Below the pieces are notes generated by a model. That model saw nothing but the letters and a program-made list of their open reading frames with translations, had not been told where the DNA came from and made no database searches. 64,000 nt of DNA from Psococerastis gibbosa (taxonomy: Eukaryota > Arthropoda > Insecta > Psocodea > Psocidae), in contig OZ020484.1 of assembly GCA_963971405.1 (NCBI GenBank), positions 23,002,001 to 23,066,000 on the forward strand, read 5' to 3'. The first letter of the stretch is position 1. Each line of letters begins with the position of its first letter. The position numbers and the translations under genes were made by a program. Of this stretch, positions 11,136-22,121 are shown piece by piece.

Positions 11136-11317
11136 AAATTGAATTTACATTGCTCCTCCATTGGTTCATCGGCTCCCTTTGTTTGAGTAGGTCAAAGTGG
11201 CATTAATGGCGCCGTCTGACAGCTGCGCGATCACTTGCTGAAACAATAGATGAACACTTAAGAGTCGTTCGGACACCCCCAGAAAAACAGTTTCATACAT
11301 TCAAAGCCGTATTATAT

Positions 11318-11740
11318 CATAGTGAGATTCTCGTGTGACTTCGTGGAACTTCATCAAACTTAAAATTGTTGAAAGAATGACACGCAACTGATCCACAATA
11401 AAATATATTAACAGTGACCGGTTTCGGTAAGATACCCTCATCAGACATAAACAAACAAATTAAACACGCCATTATATGCATACCAAGAGGTGGGCGGGGT
11501 TGGGAACATAACATTAGGAGTGGGGAGCAATTTTGGAAAATTGCTCCCCACTCCTAAGGTCATGTTCCCAACCCCGCCCACCTCCTACCAATTAATATTG
11601 TATCCCCCACCCCCCATGGTATGTATAGAATGGCGTGTTTCATTTGTTTGTTTATGTCTGATGATGGTATCTTACCGAAACCGGTCACTGTTAATATATG
11701 TTATTGTGGATCAGTTCCGTCTCATTCTTTCTACAATTTT
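11318..11740. mobile_element. Long fold-back element with 14-bp flanking repeat
   Basis: AAGCCGTATTATAT is present at 11304-11317 and 11741-11754, a likely target duplication. Between them are long inverted arms (AACTGATCCACAAT, AACAGTGACCGGTTTCGG, TAAACAAACAAAT). The centre, about 11486-11586, is a second, almost perfect palindrome (GTGGGCGGGGTTGGGAACAT, GAGTGGGGAGCAATTTT). It is related to the element at 2615-2746. Both arms contain a hammerhead-like core: 11658-11686 on plus, and minus from 11444. Confidence 0.75.
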
Positions 11741-11884
11741 AAGCCGTATTATATGCCGTAACCAGCTCCGATTTGCACAATAAGTTAAAATATTGCCAGT
11801 ACCTGAACTTGAACTTTTATCACTTGTGATAACGGGACAGTGGTGAGAATATCTGACAGCGGCGCGGCTGAGCGACCTCAGACT

Positions 11885-13553
11885 TTTTTTTTATTTTTTC
11901 CTCGCTTTTATCACTAGGAGGGGTCAGTGATACGGCATGTTCTTTTCCACTCTATGATTCTGGGCTTCGACTGCGGTTGCTCCTACAGTTCTGAGGTCTT
12001 TGCGGGCTTTCGCTTTTACCGTCAGCCTAGGCCGTCCTCGTCTTCTCTTTCCTTCGGCTTCGATACGTTTTATCCGTCTGATAAGCTTATCTGGCCGCCT
12101 TCTTTCAACGTGGGCCCACCATGATAGTCGCCGTTCCCGCGCTTTATCCGACTATGTTTGCGGTCTTCATTTCAGCTGTTATTTCTTCGTTTTGGCGTCT
12201 ATCAGCTAGTGTGAAGCCCACGGACCGTCGCAGCATCCGCATCTCGGCCACATGCAGTCTTTGTTCTTCGGCCTTTCTCAAGGCCCAGCACTCTGAGCCA
12301 TAAATCAAGGTAGTTCTAACCACTTGCTTGTAGAGTAGCCCTTTTAGTTTTTGGGCATTTTCCTGTCTGTTAGGAAACCACTCATGTCTCGCCACTTCAG
12401 CCAGCCTATCGAGATTCGACTGCAAGCGTCCTTTTCACACCCACCTCCCATTTTTAGGGTGGACCCTAAGTATTTAAAATTGTTCATTTTTTCGAGCTGA
12501 GCGCCTTCTATTTCAACAGTGCTCATCAAGTACCCCTCCACTTTCCATGTACTTAGTTTTTTTGCGGTCAATGAAGGCTAGGTGGAGTGGTTCCTTTTTA
12601 TCCTGCATGGTCCTGAGGTGATCGGTGGTCCCTTGCCCTTCAATGAAGCCAAGTTGGTTTTCTGTTATGTCCTTCTCCAGTTTGGATCTTACTCGCGCAG
12701 TCCACTTCATCGCTAATCAGTTTTATGGGTCGATATTTTCCGCAGGATTACACGTCCCCCTTTCTTTTCATCATTGATCTGGAATTTGCGGGTCATAAAG
12801 GATTTTGTTGATGAATTTGATCATTATAGTTACTCCTGTTGCCCCAAGTGCCTTGAAAGCTTCAATGGGGTAGCTGTCAGGTCCCGTGGTTTTGCCATTT
12901 GCCATAGCTTTCTTTAGTGCTTTCTTTAGTGCTTCTTTCACTTCTGCCTCTGTGGTATTGTTTCATTGTTACGTTCCTCAGCATTTAGGACCTGGGTTCT
13001 TGGGTTTCCAACATTCATAATTTCACTAAAGTACTCCATCCATTACTAGTTAATGGCCTCCCTTTGGGTAAGGGCTCTTCCTTGCTTGTCTTTAATACAT
13101 ATAATTGTCTGGGCAATGTCCTGTTTATCGCTCAGCCTTTTCTTAGCTCTTGAATATTTTTTGGCCTCCGTCTCGGGTATTCAGTCACTCCTCTGTGTCT
13201 CTGGCTTCTGCTCCTGCTCTTTTCGCTCTTCGTCTAGTGACCGTGTAGCACTCATGGTCGGCCCTTGATTTCGACTTTTGCCATTCCTTGTATGACTTCT
13301 TTTTATCTGTCGGTTTGCTTTGCACATCTTCGTTCCACCACCACGTATCTTTCTGAACTAGCTTGCCACCTTTAGTCTTTCCCAGCACATCCGACCCTGA
13401 GGACAGTAGAGCAGCCTCAATGTTTTGCCATAGCTTCTTGATAGTTAACGCCTCCTATTGGTCGTTCAAAGTTGGCAGTTTCCTCGTGCCTTCCTGTATA
13501 CCATCTCTGGATAGGTCAAACCACCTTATCTTAGGCTCAAGGGCTTTAAATGA
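11885..13553 (-). mobile_element. RTE-like LINE, 5'-truncated, inserted in PLE debris
   Basis: Minus frames in 5' to 3' order: SDVLGKTKGGKLVQKDTWWW (13388-13185), ENQLGFIEGQGTTDHLR (12710-12513), NNFKYLGSTLKMGGG (12571-12344), and LYKQVVRTTLIYGSECWALR (12425-12144). This is the same family type as 729-2927. Frames are broken many times. The 3' end is an A-rich tail near 11885-11905. The 5' end meets the PLE 3' repeat at about 13553. Confidence 0.8.
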
Positions 13554-13598
13554 ACAGAAGGATCCGGGCTAATAGGCCGTGGTCGATTTGAAAGTAGG

Positions 13599-13645
13599 CT
13601 TCCAAACGTTTCGTCAACAACTGCGGTCGACATCTTCAGTGACAC
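13599..13645 (-). ncRNA. Hammerhead-like motif in PLE 3' repeat, copy D
   Basis: Minus strand: CTGAAGA 13639-13633, bulged T, stem II GTCGAC/GTTGAC, GAAAC 13612-13608, then GTTTGG. The stem I foot is TCA with TGG (one wobble). PLEs are known to carry hammerhead ribozymes in their repeats. The extra base between the conserved A and stem II, and U instead of C at the predicted cut, make activity uncertain. Confidence 0.45.
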
Positions 13646-13774
13646 TACGTACACTTATACTGCTAAAATCGTATCGTGGAGGTACCGTAGCAACTGATTA
13701 AGTTGGTGTAGGTATGGTTTGTTGAGCAGGCGTTCTCGTTTCTGATTGCTGTGATTGGCCCATTGGCGTATTCT

Positions 13775-13920
13775 CTTTGTAAATAAATAATAAGGACTTT
13801 TTGTTCTATTACTAAGCCAAACTAGCGGAGTTAGGGTTCTAAACCCCTCTCTTACACTCAACTAGGAAGGCCCGGGACCACCTGCTTTACATGTCCTTCG
13901 AAGCATGGCCAGAAAATGTA
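13775..13920 (+). repeat. Dispersed repeat R1, copy 2, inserted in the PLE
   Basis: Matches 5190-5320 (TTTTTGTTCTATTACTAAG, CTAGCGGAGTTAGGGTT, CTCTCTTACACTCAACTAGG). It interrupts the minus-strand PLE 3' region, which resumes at 13921 with TTGTTTTGTTGAGGGCTGG, so it is younger than that PLE copy. Confidence 0.65.
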
Positions 13921-15112
13921 GTTGTTTTGTTGAGGGCTGGATACCATATTCTATTTACTTTTAATCTTTTTTCCTTTCTTTTAAAGGTTTTCGGATGTTT
14001 GTAAATTTCTATGGCCTCCCTGTGTAGTCGGGGCTAGTACGAAGCCATGGTAGAGAGTATTGTAGCCTGCTCAAAACGTACAGTACCTATGGCCTGTTTG
14101 TGTTAGCACATGCTCGGCAATTGCTGACCTCTCTGGCTGAAGAAGGCGACAGCTACGTTTGTGTTCATCTATCCTTGTTTTCAAGCTTCTTTTTTTGGTA
14201 CCTACCTATGTAGACTTCACCCCATGTACACGGAATTCTGTATACGCCTGCTGATGTCAGTGGGTCCCTGGCGTCTTTGGCCGATCTGAGTAAGCTGTTT
14301 AGTTGTTGTGTAGGTTTGAATATTGTTTTCAAATTGTGACGTCGAAAAAGTTTACCTATGCGATCCGTCACATTTTTATTGAAAGGAAGTTGGACCAATC
14401 CCATCGTGGCTGCTGGTTCCTGACGATCGGTTGCATTACGCGGTGGCCGTTTCGTGCTTTTTATTTCTCCCTCTGAGTACCCATTCGATTGTAGTGCAAT
14501 GTCTAAGTGGTTTAGTTCTTTTTTTAGTGCCCGGTGTTCACAGATTCTATTGGCACGGTGAATAACCGTCTTTATCATGGCGCCCTTTTGGCTCGGATGG
14601 TGGTTGGAGTTCTTGTTTAGGTACCTATCAGTATGTGCTGGTTCACGGATTACTGTATGCCCTAGAGTTCCGCCTTCTTTCTTTATTACCAACAAGTCAA
14701 GAAACGACAGCTGACCATTAATCTCTTTTTCCATCGTGAATTGTATTTTCGGGTGAATCAGGTTGATATGATTCAGGAAATTGATTAAGTTTTCTTGGGC
14801 CATGACTCCATATCACAAAAGTATCATCCACATATCGAAACCAGCATTTCGGTTGCAGAGGAGCTGAGTTCAATACCGTTTTTTCGAAGAATTCCATATA
14901 GAAATTAGCCACTACCGGACTTATATTACTACCCATTGCCATTCCGTCCAATTGTTAATATAAGGCCAAAATTCCATTGGAAATACGTCTTCGTCAGCAC
15001 ATGGTGGAACCATTGGGTGATATCGTCAGTGAATTTTTCTTTTATCAATTCCAATGTTTCCTTGATTGGATCGACAACAATCGAATGGGTACTCAGAGCG
15101 AGAAAAAAAACA

Positions 15113-16815
15113 CGCAATACGGCTACCACGTGATACAACCGACCGGCAGGAACCAGCAGCCACGATGGGATTGGTCCAACTTCCTTTCATTAAAATGTGA
15201 CGGATCGCATAGGTAAACTCTTTCGACGTCACAATGTGAAAACAATATTCAAACCTACACAACAACTAAACAGCTTACTCAGATCGGCCCAAGATGCCAG
15301 GGACTACAAAAAGAGGCTTGAAAACAAGGATAGATGAACACAAACGTAACTGTCGCCTTCTTCAGCCAGAGAGGTCTGCAATTGCAGAGCATGCGTTAAC
15401 ACAAACAGGCCATACAGCCTATACTGTACGTTTTGGGCAGGCTACAATACTCTCTACCACGGCTTCGTACTTCCCCCGACTATACAGGGAGGCCATAGAA
15501 ATTTACAAACATCCGCCAAACTTTAACAGAAAGGAAGAATAAATAATAATAATAATAAATAAATGTATTTCGTTTCTTCAATATTACATATACAGTGATA
15601 TAATGAAGTAGGGGTGGCCCAAAGGATTTCTCCCGTGCTGGGGCCCCCTTAATACTAATAACTAAGCTAAAACTAAACTAAACTAAAACTAAAACTTTAT
15701 CGATAATAATTAATTTTATGTAGACTCTAAGTAACATCACTAAGTAAGTAAATAAGTAAGATCATATACTAAGATGAAATAATATAAATGTTTATCACTC
15801 TGTTGAATCCGGGGTTGTTATGCTAGCGCGCTATTGCTGGAAGATTTGTTAGTTGATTATGGGACAGATGAAAACTAATTTTACTAACGAATTTTTTTTT
15901 TGGTCGTAGATTTTTTATGAACTCAGGAAGGCTGTTATAGAATGGAACTGATAGGTAAATGTGCGAATGTTTGAAAAGGGTAGTGTTATGATTGGGGATC
16001 TGAAGATTGCGACCAACACCAAGTCTTGTGCCACAGTCATGTTGAATTAAGTCTGATTGGATGTTTGCGTCTAGTAATTGTTTGTACCTGTATAAACAAA
16101 GCTGTCTTGCGTAAGTGATTGTGGTGGTAGGTACGTTAAATTCGTCATAGAGCAGTTCCGATGGGTACCTATAGTGCTTTTTCATGGCAACTTTAATTAC
16201 GCTTCGGAGGGCTGTTTCTAGTGGGTCCATGATTGTAGAATGTGCTCCGCCCCATGCTAAGATGTTATATTGTACAAGTGATTGGACTAGTGCGAAGTAG
16301 ATTTGTCTTATAACGTCACGGTTTACAATATTCCTTAGTCTTTTGAATTTGTACAAGGTTTTTCTTATCCTTTTGACAGTTAATAATATGTGCTCACTCC
16401 ATCGTAAATTGTGGTCTATAATGGTCCCTAAGTATTTGTATTTATCAGTTTTAATTATTTCTCGGCAATTGTAACAGTTGTTTAGAGCACAGTCATGTCC
16501 ATGAAGTATCAAGTGCTGGTTTTCAGGTTTTCAGGATTAAAAGTAAATAGAATATGGTATCCAGCCCTCAACAAAACAACAACCAAGAGAATGACGCCAA
16601 TGGGCCAATCACAGCAATCAGAAACGAGAACGTATGCGCAACAAACCATACCTGCACCAACTCAATCATTTGCTACGGTACCTCCGCGATATAATCTTAG
16701 TAGTATAACTAGTGTCACTGAAGATGCTGACCACAGTTGATGACGAAACGTTTGGAAGCATACTTTCAAATCGACCACGGCCTATTTATAAGCCCGGATT
16801 CTTCTGTCCACTGCT
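15113..16815 (+). mobile_element. Penelope-like element, plus copy, head-to-head and split by a LINE
   Basis: From 15113 the plus strand repeats the minus copy in inverted orientation (GGAACCAGCAGCCACGATGG, CTAAACAGCTTACTCAGATC). Frame 15294-15542 encodes the second half of the GIY-YIG nuclease (KTRIDEHKR, SAIAEHAL, YREAIEIYKHPPNFNRKEE). It breaks at about 15541, where a LINE sits, and resumes at about 16530 with GGATTAAAAGTAAATAG and GGTATCCAGCCCTC. The 3' repeat with a degraded hammerhead-like motif (copy E) is at 16714-16758; its stem II is mismatched. Confidence 0.85.
15541..16530 (-). mobile_element. LINE fragment (RT C-terminus and 3' UTR) inserted in the PLE
   Basis: Frame 16512-15823 (229 aa) is intact: KYKYLGTIIDHNLRWSEH, LYKFKRLRNIVNRDVIRQIY, SLVQYNILAWGGA, YARQLCLYRYKQLL. 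This is a jockey/CR1/L2-type RT thumb and C-terminal region ending at a stop near 15823. Next come the 3' UTR (GGGGTGGCCCAAAGGATTTC on plus) and a TTATTATTATTA-type tail near 15541-15560. It is severely 5'-truncated. It separates PLE codons for RKEE from those that follow. Confidence 0.82.
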
Positions 16816-17450
16816 GCGGAAAGACGCAGTTCCCTGGAATCACTTTACAGTTCATGCATGCAGGTCTATCTCTGCGCCTCAGCATCTGCGCCTGGTGCGT
16901 TCCGCTCTTATAGGTGATTAAGTGCTCTTGTCTCTCCTTGAACATGGTGTTACATATATGTAGTTACTGCGTCTCAACCCATTCCAGGATCCTCTCGCCT
17001 TCCTTGTTTCTCGCTCCGAAACCTTCCCCACCATGTACCGTGGAGTAGCCAGTTCTCTCGTGACCAACATGCCTATTTAAGTCGGCTCTTAAAAAACCAT
17101 TTCAATATCCAGTAGTCATTATAAGCTCATCGAAGTTCAAGTAGACTAGGATTTTCTTCTCGTCGCTACACGTATCCACTTATCACGTTCAGCACTACTG
17201 CTTCGTCAGTAAATAGAAACTTACAATGCATCACCCGGTCGCTCTTCCTGGTCACCTCAGCTACTGAATTTTACAGGCTTTCTTCAACAATGACTCCAAC
17301 TCTGTTTGAACTGTTGCCGGCTTGGCCCTAGTAGATTATTTTGTAACCTCTGACTGAAACAAAAAGCAAAGTAAGCAAAAATTCCCCACCTCTAGTTTCA
17401 GAGAATACCGATATGAAAAAGGAAGTACTATATTTATGCTATATAGCATA
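16816..17450. other. Unassigned stretch after the PLE 3' repeat
   Basis: No open frame of note and no recognised repeat. It lies between the PLE 3' repeat and the degraded LINE that starts near 17450, and could be old sequence of either element. Confidence 0.35.
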
Positions 17451-20400
17451 TACGACGACACTGCATTAGGACAGGGCTGGGCACTCGGGTCGATGTTTTG
17501 CGTTCATTTCACTTTTACACAGGGGACAGACGTCCGAAGACCCCGATGCGATGCAGGGGGAAGGAAGGTAGTCGTGGCCGGTGGTGGTCCTGAAAACAGC
17601 AACGCTCACTGCCCTAGGAAGGAACCGGAGTATTGGCGAGTCTATAAGGGTGGCCCAGTTTTTTCCTGCGCTTGTATGTCTGTGGCGGTTTCTGACCCAT
17701 GCCCTTACAGCTCTGGCTATGGTGGATTTAGCGGAGGTGTATGACAGTGTACTGGCCGGCTACTCCAATTTTGGCCAGCTCGTCCGCCTTTTCGTTGCCG
17801 CCGATTCCTACATGGCTGAGAATCCTCTGCAGAACCATGTGCCATCCACCCTCTAGCAAATTTGATAGCAGCGTGCGGCAGTTTATTGCTATTTCACAAC
17901 CGTGGCACGGTTGCTACTCAGAGCAAGAATCAATCAGGAACACTACTTTATTTTTAATGTCTCTTGTTTCTTACAATTTTTTAGCGGCCTCATGCTGTTG
18001 CAATATCTCCGTCGTAGTTGGTCAGAGCCCATAGGTACACCTACAGGCACTGCGGCTTGGAAAGCTTCGGACACAAAACCTGCTCTTTTTTTTTCCAGGT
18101 AAAGGATGGAGAGGCCATTGCAGTATACATATGTGGAGCCATTCTTTTGCTGCGTATCTAGTATGAACGGTCTCTAAAGCAGAGCAACATCAGTGGATAG
18201 GTGTTTTAGCAGATCGTGATTGACTAGGTGCAGCTCAGCAGCTGGAAGCGAGGGAAAGGCTTGTTGTTGGCAGGGGGAAGGCGCTGCTTCACCCAGTAGT
18301 ATGTCGTATTTTTTTTTCTTATGGAGTCTGCCATGATCAGTAACTTGAGTTTCTTTTCAGCCGGGAAGCAGCTTTTCTATATTGGGTCCTTTTTAGGGGC
18401 AGTAAGCGTTTTTGTCTTTCTCAAAAGTTAAGTGCGGCTTTTTCTCTGTGGCATTGCATGGGTCTGGACTTCCGTGGCAGCTTAGGTGTAGATTTTGGGG
18501 CACCAGTGATAATTCGCAGTGACGCATTTTGGGCAACATGCAGTTTTGGCGTAGTATTGGCACTCGCTGTTACAGTGGCTTCACTACCGTACTCGAGTAC
18601 GGGGCGAATATAGGTTTTGTACGTGGATGTCAGCACGCCTTGAGTGGCACCCTATTTTGTAGCTGTTGGACGTTTATAAATAGACAGCACCTCTATCAGG
18701 CTTTGTCAGCTATGGATTTCCACGTCATTTTCTTGTCAATCGACAGATATTTCGTTGCATCCTGCTACTCCAGTTCCGCGTCTTTGAGGGTAAGTTTGAC
18801 TTCAGGCTGTTTCGTTGACAGGCTGAGTACCTGGCTGACCGTTTTATCGGAGCTTACGGTGAGACAGAGTTGCTTGTAGCCCCTTTCGCGAGGTTCTCAA
18901 TGTTTCATTTAGGACAGATTCCTAGCTTTTCAGGATGCTGGATGCCCAGATGAGTAAGTCGTCAGCATATACCAAAGCTTCAACGCCTGGCATAGCTCGG
19001 ATGGTTTTCAGAACGTCGTTTACCATCAAGTTGAAGAGTTGACAACTGATGACAGCCCCTTGGGCTAGCCCTTGCCGCTGCAAGCGGAGCTTTGATGTTT
19101 TGCTATGGAAAAGTACCCTTCAGTGCCATTAGCCAAGGAAGAATTTATCCAGTAGAAGATTTTACTAGAGATGCCATTTATGGACAAGAACAAGCAGATG
19201 CAATGGTTCGGCCACGTCCAAAGGATGGACGAAAACAGGACCACCCGGAGGTTGGCGGAAGCAAGGCCGCAAGGAAGAAGACCCATCGGCAGACCGAGGA
19301 CAACTCTCGAGGAAAGGATTGAACAACTCGCCTGAGCAAGAGGGAAAGCAATGGCCGAGCTCAAGGTGAAGAAGAAGAAGAAGCCATTTATGGCCAACTT
19401 CAGCCGGATACTCTCCATACGGTGTCACAAGCTGCTTTTAGGTCCACCATGACTGAGACAGTGGACACTTTTCGGTAAAAAGCGTCCTTAACGTGTTGCG
19501 TGAAGTCCACTACCTGGTCCATAGTGTTCCTGTGTTTTCTGAATCCAGCTTGTGCATCGTCTAGGCCACCGAGGTAGATGAATGGAAGGAGCAGTCTGCT
19601 TAATACCATTCTCTCTGCGACCTTGCATAAGGAGCTGGTGAGCGAAATAGGTAGATGGCTGTCTAGCCTCCATGGGTCCTTTCCCTTCTTCAGAGAGGTT
19701 GACTTCACTCTTTCTCCATTGGCTGAGAATTCTGGAATTCCACGTCAGGTTTATAAACTCTAGTAATGTTTCCTTAGCACTATAGCCCAGATTAATAACC
19801 ATTTCAGGGAAAATGCCGTCGATGCCTGCAGCCTTATTTTTCTTGGTTTGAGCAAAGGCTGCTTCTACCTCCAAAAATGTAAAATTTTCTAGACAGATGC
19901 ACGTCATCTTTCTGTTGAGGCACTGAGGCAGGGGGCTCCTAACTAGTTTGACTTTTGCCCTTCTGTCAATTTTGAAATTGCTTGCATAAGGCTTCTGCGA
20001 TTTGCTTGTGAGACGTTAATCTTTGTTTCTTCCTCGGAGTGGTAGCACTTGTTGCTTATTATTATTATGATTATTATTCAGACTCGATACAAAACGGGAT
20101 GCTTTACTTACGTCTTTTCTAAAATCAAGTTTTCCCAAGAAATCTTTGAATGCGTCTCTTTTGTTAGATTTGGTGGCTCTGGTAAGGTAGGCTTGCTCCT
20201 TTCGGAGTTCTATGCAGTCCAGCAGAGATTTGGATACTTCTGCTTTGCGCCTTGAACGATTTCTCGTCGCCATTTTTAGTAGTTATACACTTAGGAGCAA
20301 AAAGTTCTGCACAACATGCTATAAACAGAAAAACCTCTTGACCCCTTGCTTCTGAAATAAGAGTTGAAGCAGGTTATGCTGGTAAAGGTACAACGTGCAG

Positions 20401-20505
20401 TAATTTGTTGATAGTCCCACAAGAAAATTGTTTTGAGGGCGTTTACGAGTAAGCTTCTACTTAAACTACTAGGTACTGGTTTGGTTTTGAAAAGGCCACG
20501 CATTT
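17450..20505 (-). mobile_element. Degraded LINE with RT and RNase H (I/R1/jockey-like group)
   Basis: Minus strand, 5' to 3': linker (20273-20016, ELRKEQAYLTRATKSNKR); RT start AAGIDGIFPEMVINLG (19907-19488); SSLCKVAERMVLSRLLLPF and DAQAGFRKHRNTMDQV (19708-19400); a YADDL motif near 18970; SYIRPVLEYGSE-type thumb (18636-18421); and an RNase H piece SHVGIGGNEKADELAK near 17830-17765. Many stops and frameshifts. A fragment of another LINE is inserted at about 19085-19390. Confidence 0.78.
19085..19390 (+). mobile_element. Nested LINE C-terminal fragment
   Basis: Plus frames give MQWFGHVQRMDENRTTRRL, then RRPIGRPRTTLEERIEQLA, the usual C-terminal end of a LINE protein, then an AAGAAGAAGAAGAAG tail. 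It interrupts the minus-strand RT between its palm (about 19.4 kb) and YADDL regions. CCATTTATGG occurs just inside the left part and directly after the tail, perhaps part of a target duplication. Confidence 0.65.
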
Positions 20506-22121
20506 ATTAATATTTTACTTTTACCTTGTACCTACAGGTATATGCATATATTGGTTATTGTTTTGTTTCTTTAATTTTAATTTAGAATATGGACTCTCAT
20601 GGAAATGGCGAACGAAACGTGGTGGGTTATTGTAGGGCATGATAGGTGTAACTTTAATCGAAGACAATTAGTCTAGCCTGATATTATGCACTTATTTAAT
20701 TTAATCTACTGGCAATAACAGCCTAAAATAGCTGTAATGCCAATATCAGAACAGTCCACAATGTAGTAGGTACGTACCACTAAATATCGTCGATTTCCTA
20801 ACGCCATTTAATATAATTTCGCTCTACGTGGCGGGAGCATACATAGCTGACTCTCCGTTTTGTTCCCATATTTGGAATCCTGTAGAAAGCAAAGTAAATG
20901 TGTAAACATTATAACAATTTCATAAACTACAAGCCGACTTGTTACCAATTCCCAGGGATATAAGGCTTAGGTTCCGGTATGTACCAATGCATTTTTTAAT
21001 AGCCTTTAATCAGCAGTAATGTTATTGACGTCAAGGAAAGGTATTTATAACAAGTTAACTTGCATATACTGTACTTAATAAATATCCTACGTCTAGTCAA
21101 TCCTTTCCATTCCTTTTCTACATTTATAAGCTGGGCTTAGTCTTAACCGTGATACAATGTGTCAAGCATACGTAAGGGCGGTCTTACTGACACACCTTTG
21201 TATAGCCTGATTAGGTTTACGTTCAGGAATTAGGGTAGTATCGCGTTATTGTACAATAGCAACACCCCTGCAATCTTCTTGGGTGGCTATTTCAGTATTT
21301 GTATTACTTTGAATCTCACTGCAACTTGGGCAACTGTCGATTCGACTCTGGATGGTCAAGAATCTTCATAATTGTATTTTTATAAGGGGCTTCATTAAAT
21401 CGGTATTAATAACATAAGATATAGTTTAACTGGATTTATTAAAAATAAAACCTTAATAAATAAATAAAAAAAATAAAAGCTTGGCCTAACCCCAACAGGT
21501 TGGCACAAAACTGGCAAATTGCATTTTACTTACCGAAAAAAAAAAGCATGGCTCGGGTATTTCGTATTTTTATATCCCACATCTTGCACTCCTTCCACAT
21601 GGTGGTTATTTAATAAAGAAACTTCAAAGTTAAGACAGAATAATTCAAACATGAAAATACATTAGATAGCCACCGACACAACAAACGTTGCAGCTGCCAT
21701 ATTGTTGATTTTGATTTTTTTTTTACATCTTGGTGTCGCCTATAAGTTACATATGGGTAACGGCCCTCTCCATAATAGACCTTACGGGACAGCCCCGGGA
21801 TGGTTTTCACATGCAAACGGTGGCCATTTTGAATAATATGGATATCGGTTTGTCGTCAGCGAACCTAGTGACCAAAACTGTCCCTACAGAACCTCATAGG
21901 TGAGTAGATGACGCGCAATGAGATTTTGGAGATTGTCAGGTTGTCTGCAGCAAAATACAAATTACAAATACAATGAAATTATGAAAGTTCAAAGTATCGA
22001 AGTAAACAACCAAACAAGTAGAAAATAGGGATAAACAGTTTATTTATTTCAAATTTTCAGCTATTAACTATTATTATGCAACCAGAATTATATTTTAAAA
22101 CTGTTGATTTTTAACGCCCCA
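20506..22121. other. Gene-free stretch upstream of PAF1
   Basis: AT-rich. I see no coding exon, no transposase or RT similarity and no strong inverted repeat. It includes the presumed PAF1 promoter and 5' UTR, but I cannot mark a start site. Confidence 0.45.

Larger units (their letters stand above)
13553..15112 (-). mobile_element. Penelope-like element (PLE), minus copy, RT plus GIY-YIG
   Basis: The RT is in pieces: KTYFQWN (15138-14929), MAMGSNISPVVANFYMEFFE and FRYVDDTFVIW with the catalytic YVDD (14951-14718), then 212 aa (14803-14165) covering FLDLLV, the RT tail and the start of a GIY-YIG nuclease (GVYRIPCTWGEVYIGR). The end of the nuclease (LHREAIEIYKHP) lies near 14020-13985. The 3' repeat with hammerhead-like motif is at about 13645-13553, cut off by an R1 insertion at 13775-13920. 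Broken frames make this a dead copy. RT with a C-terminal GIY-YIG is diagnostic for PLEs. Confidence 0.88.
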
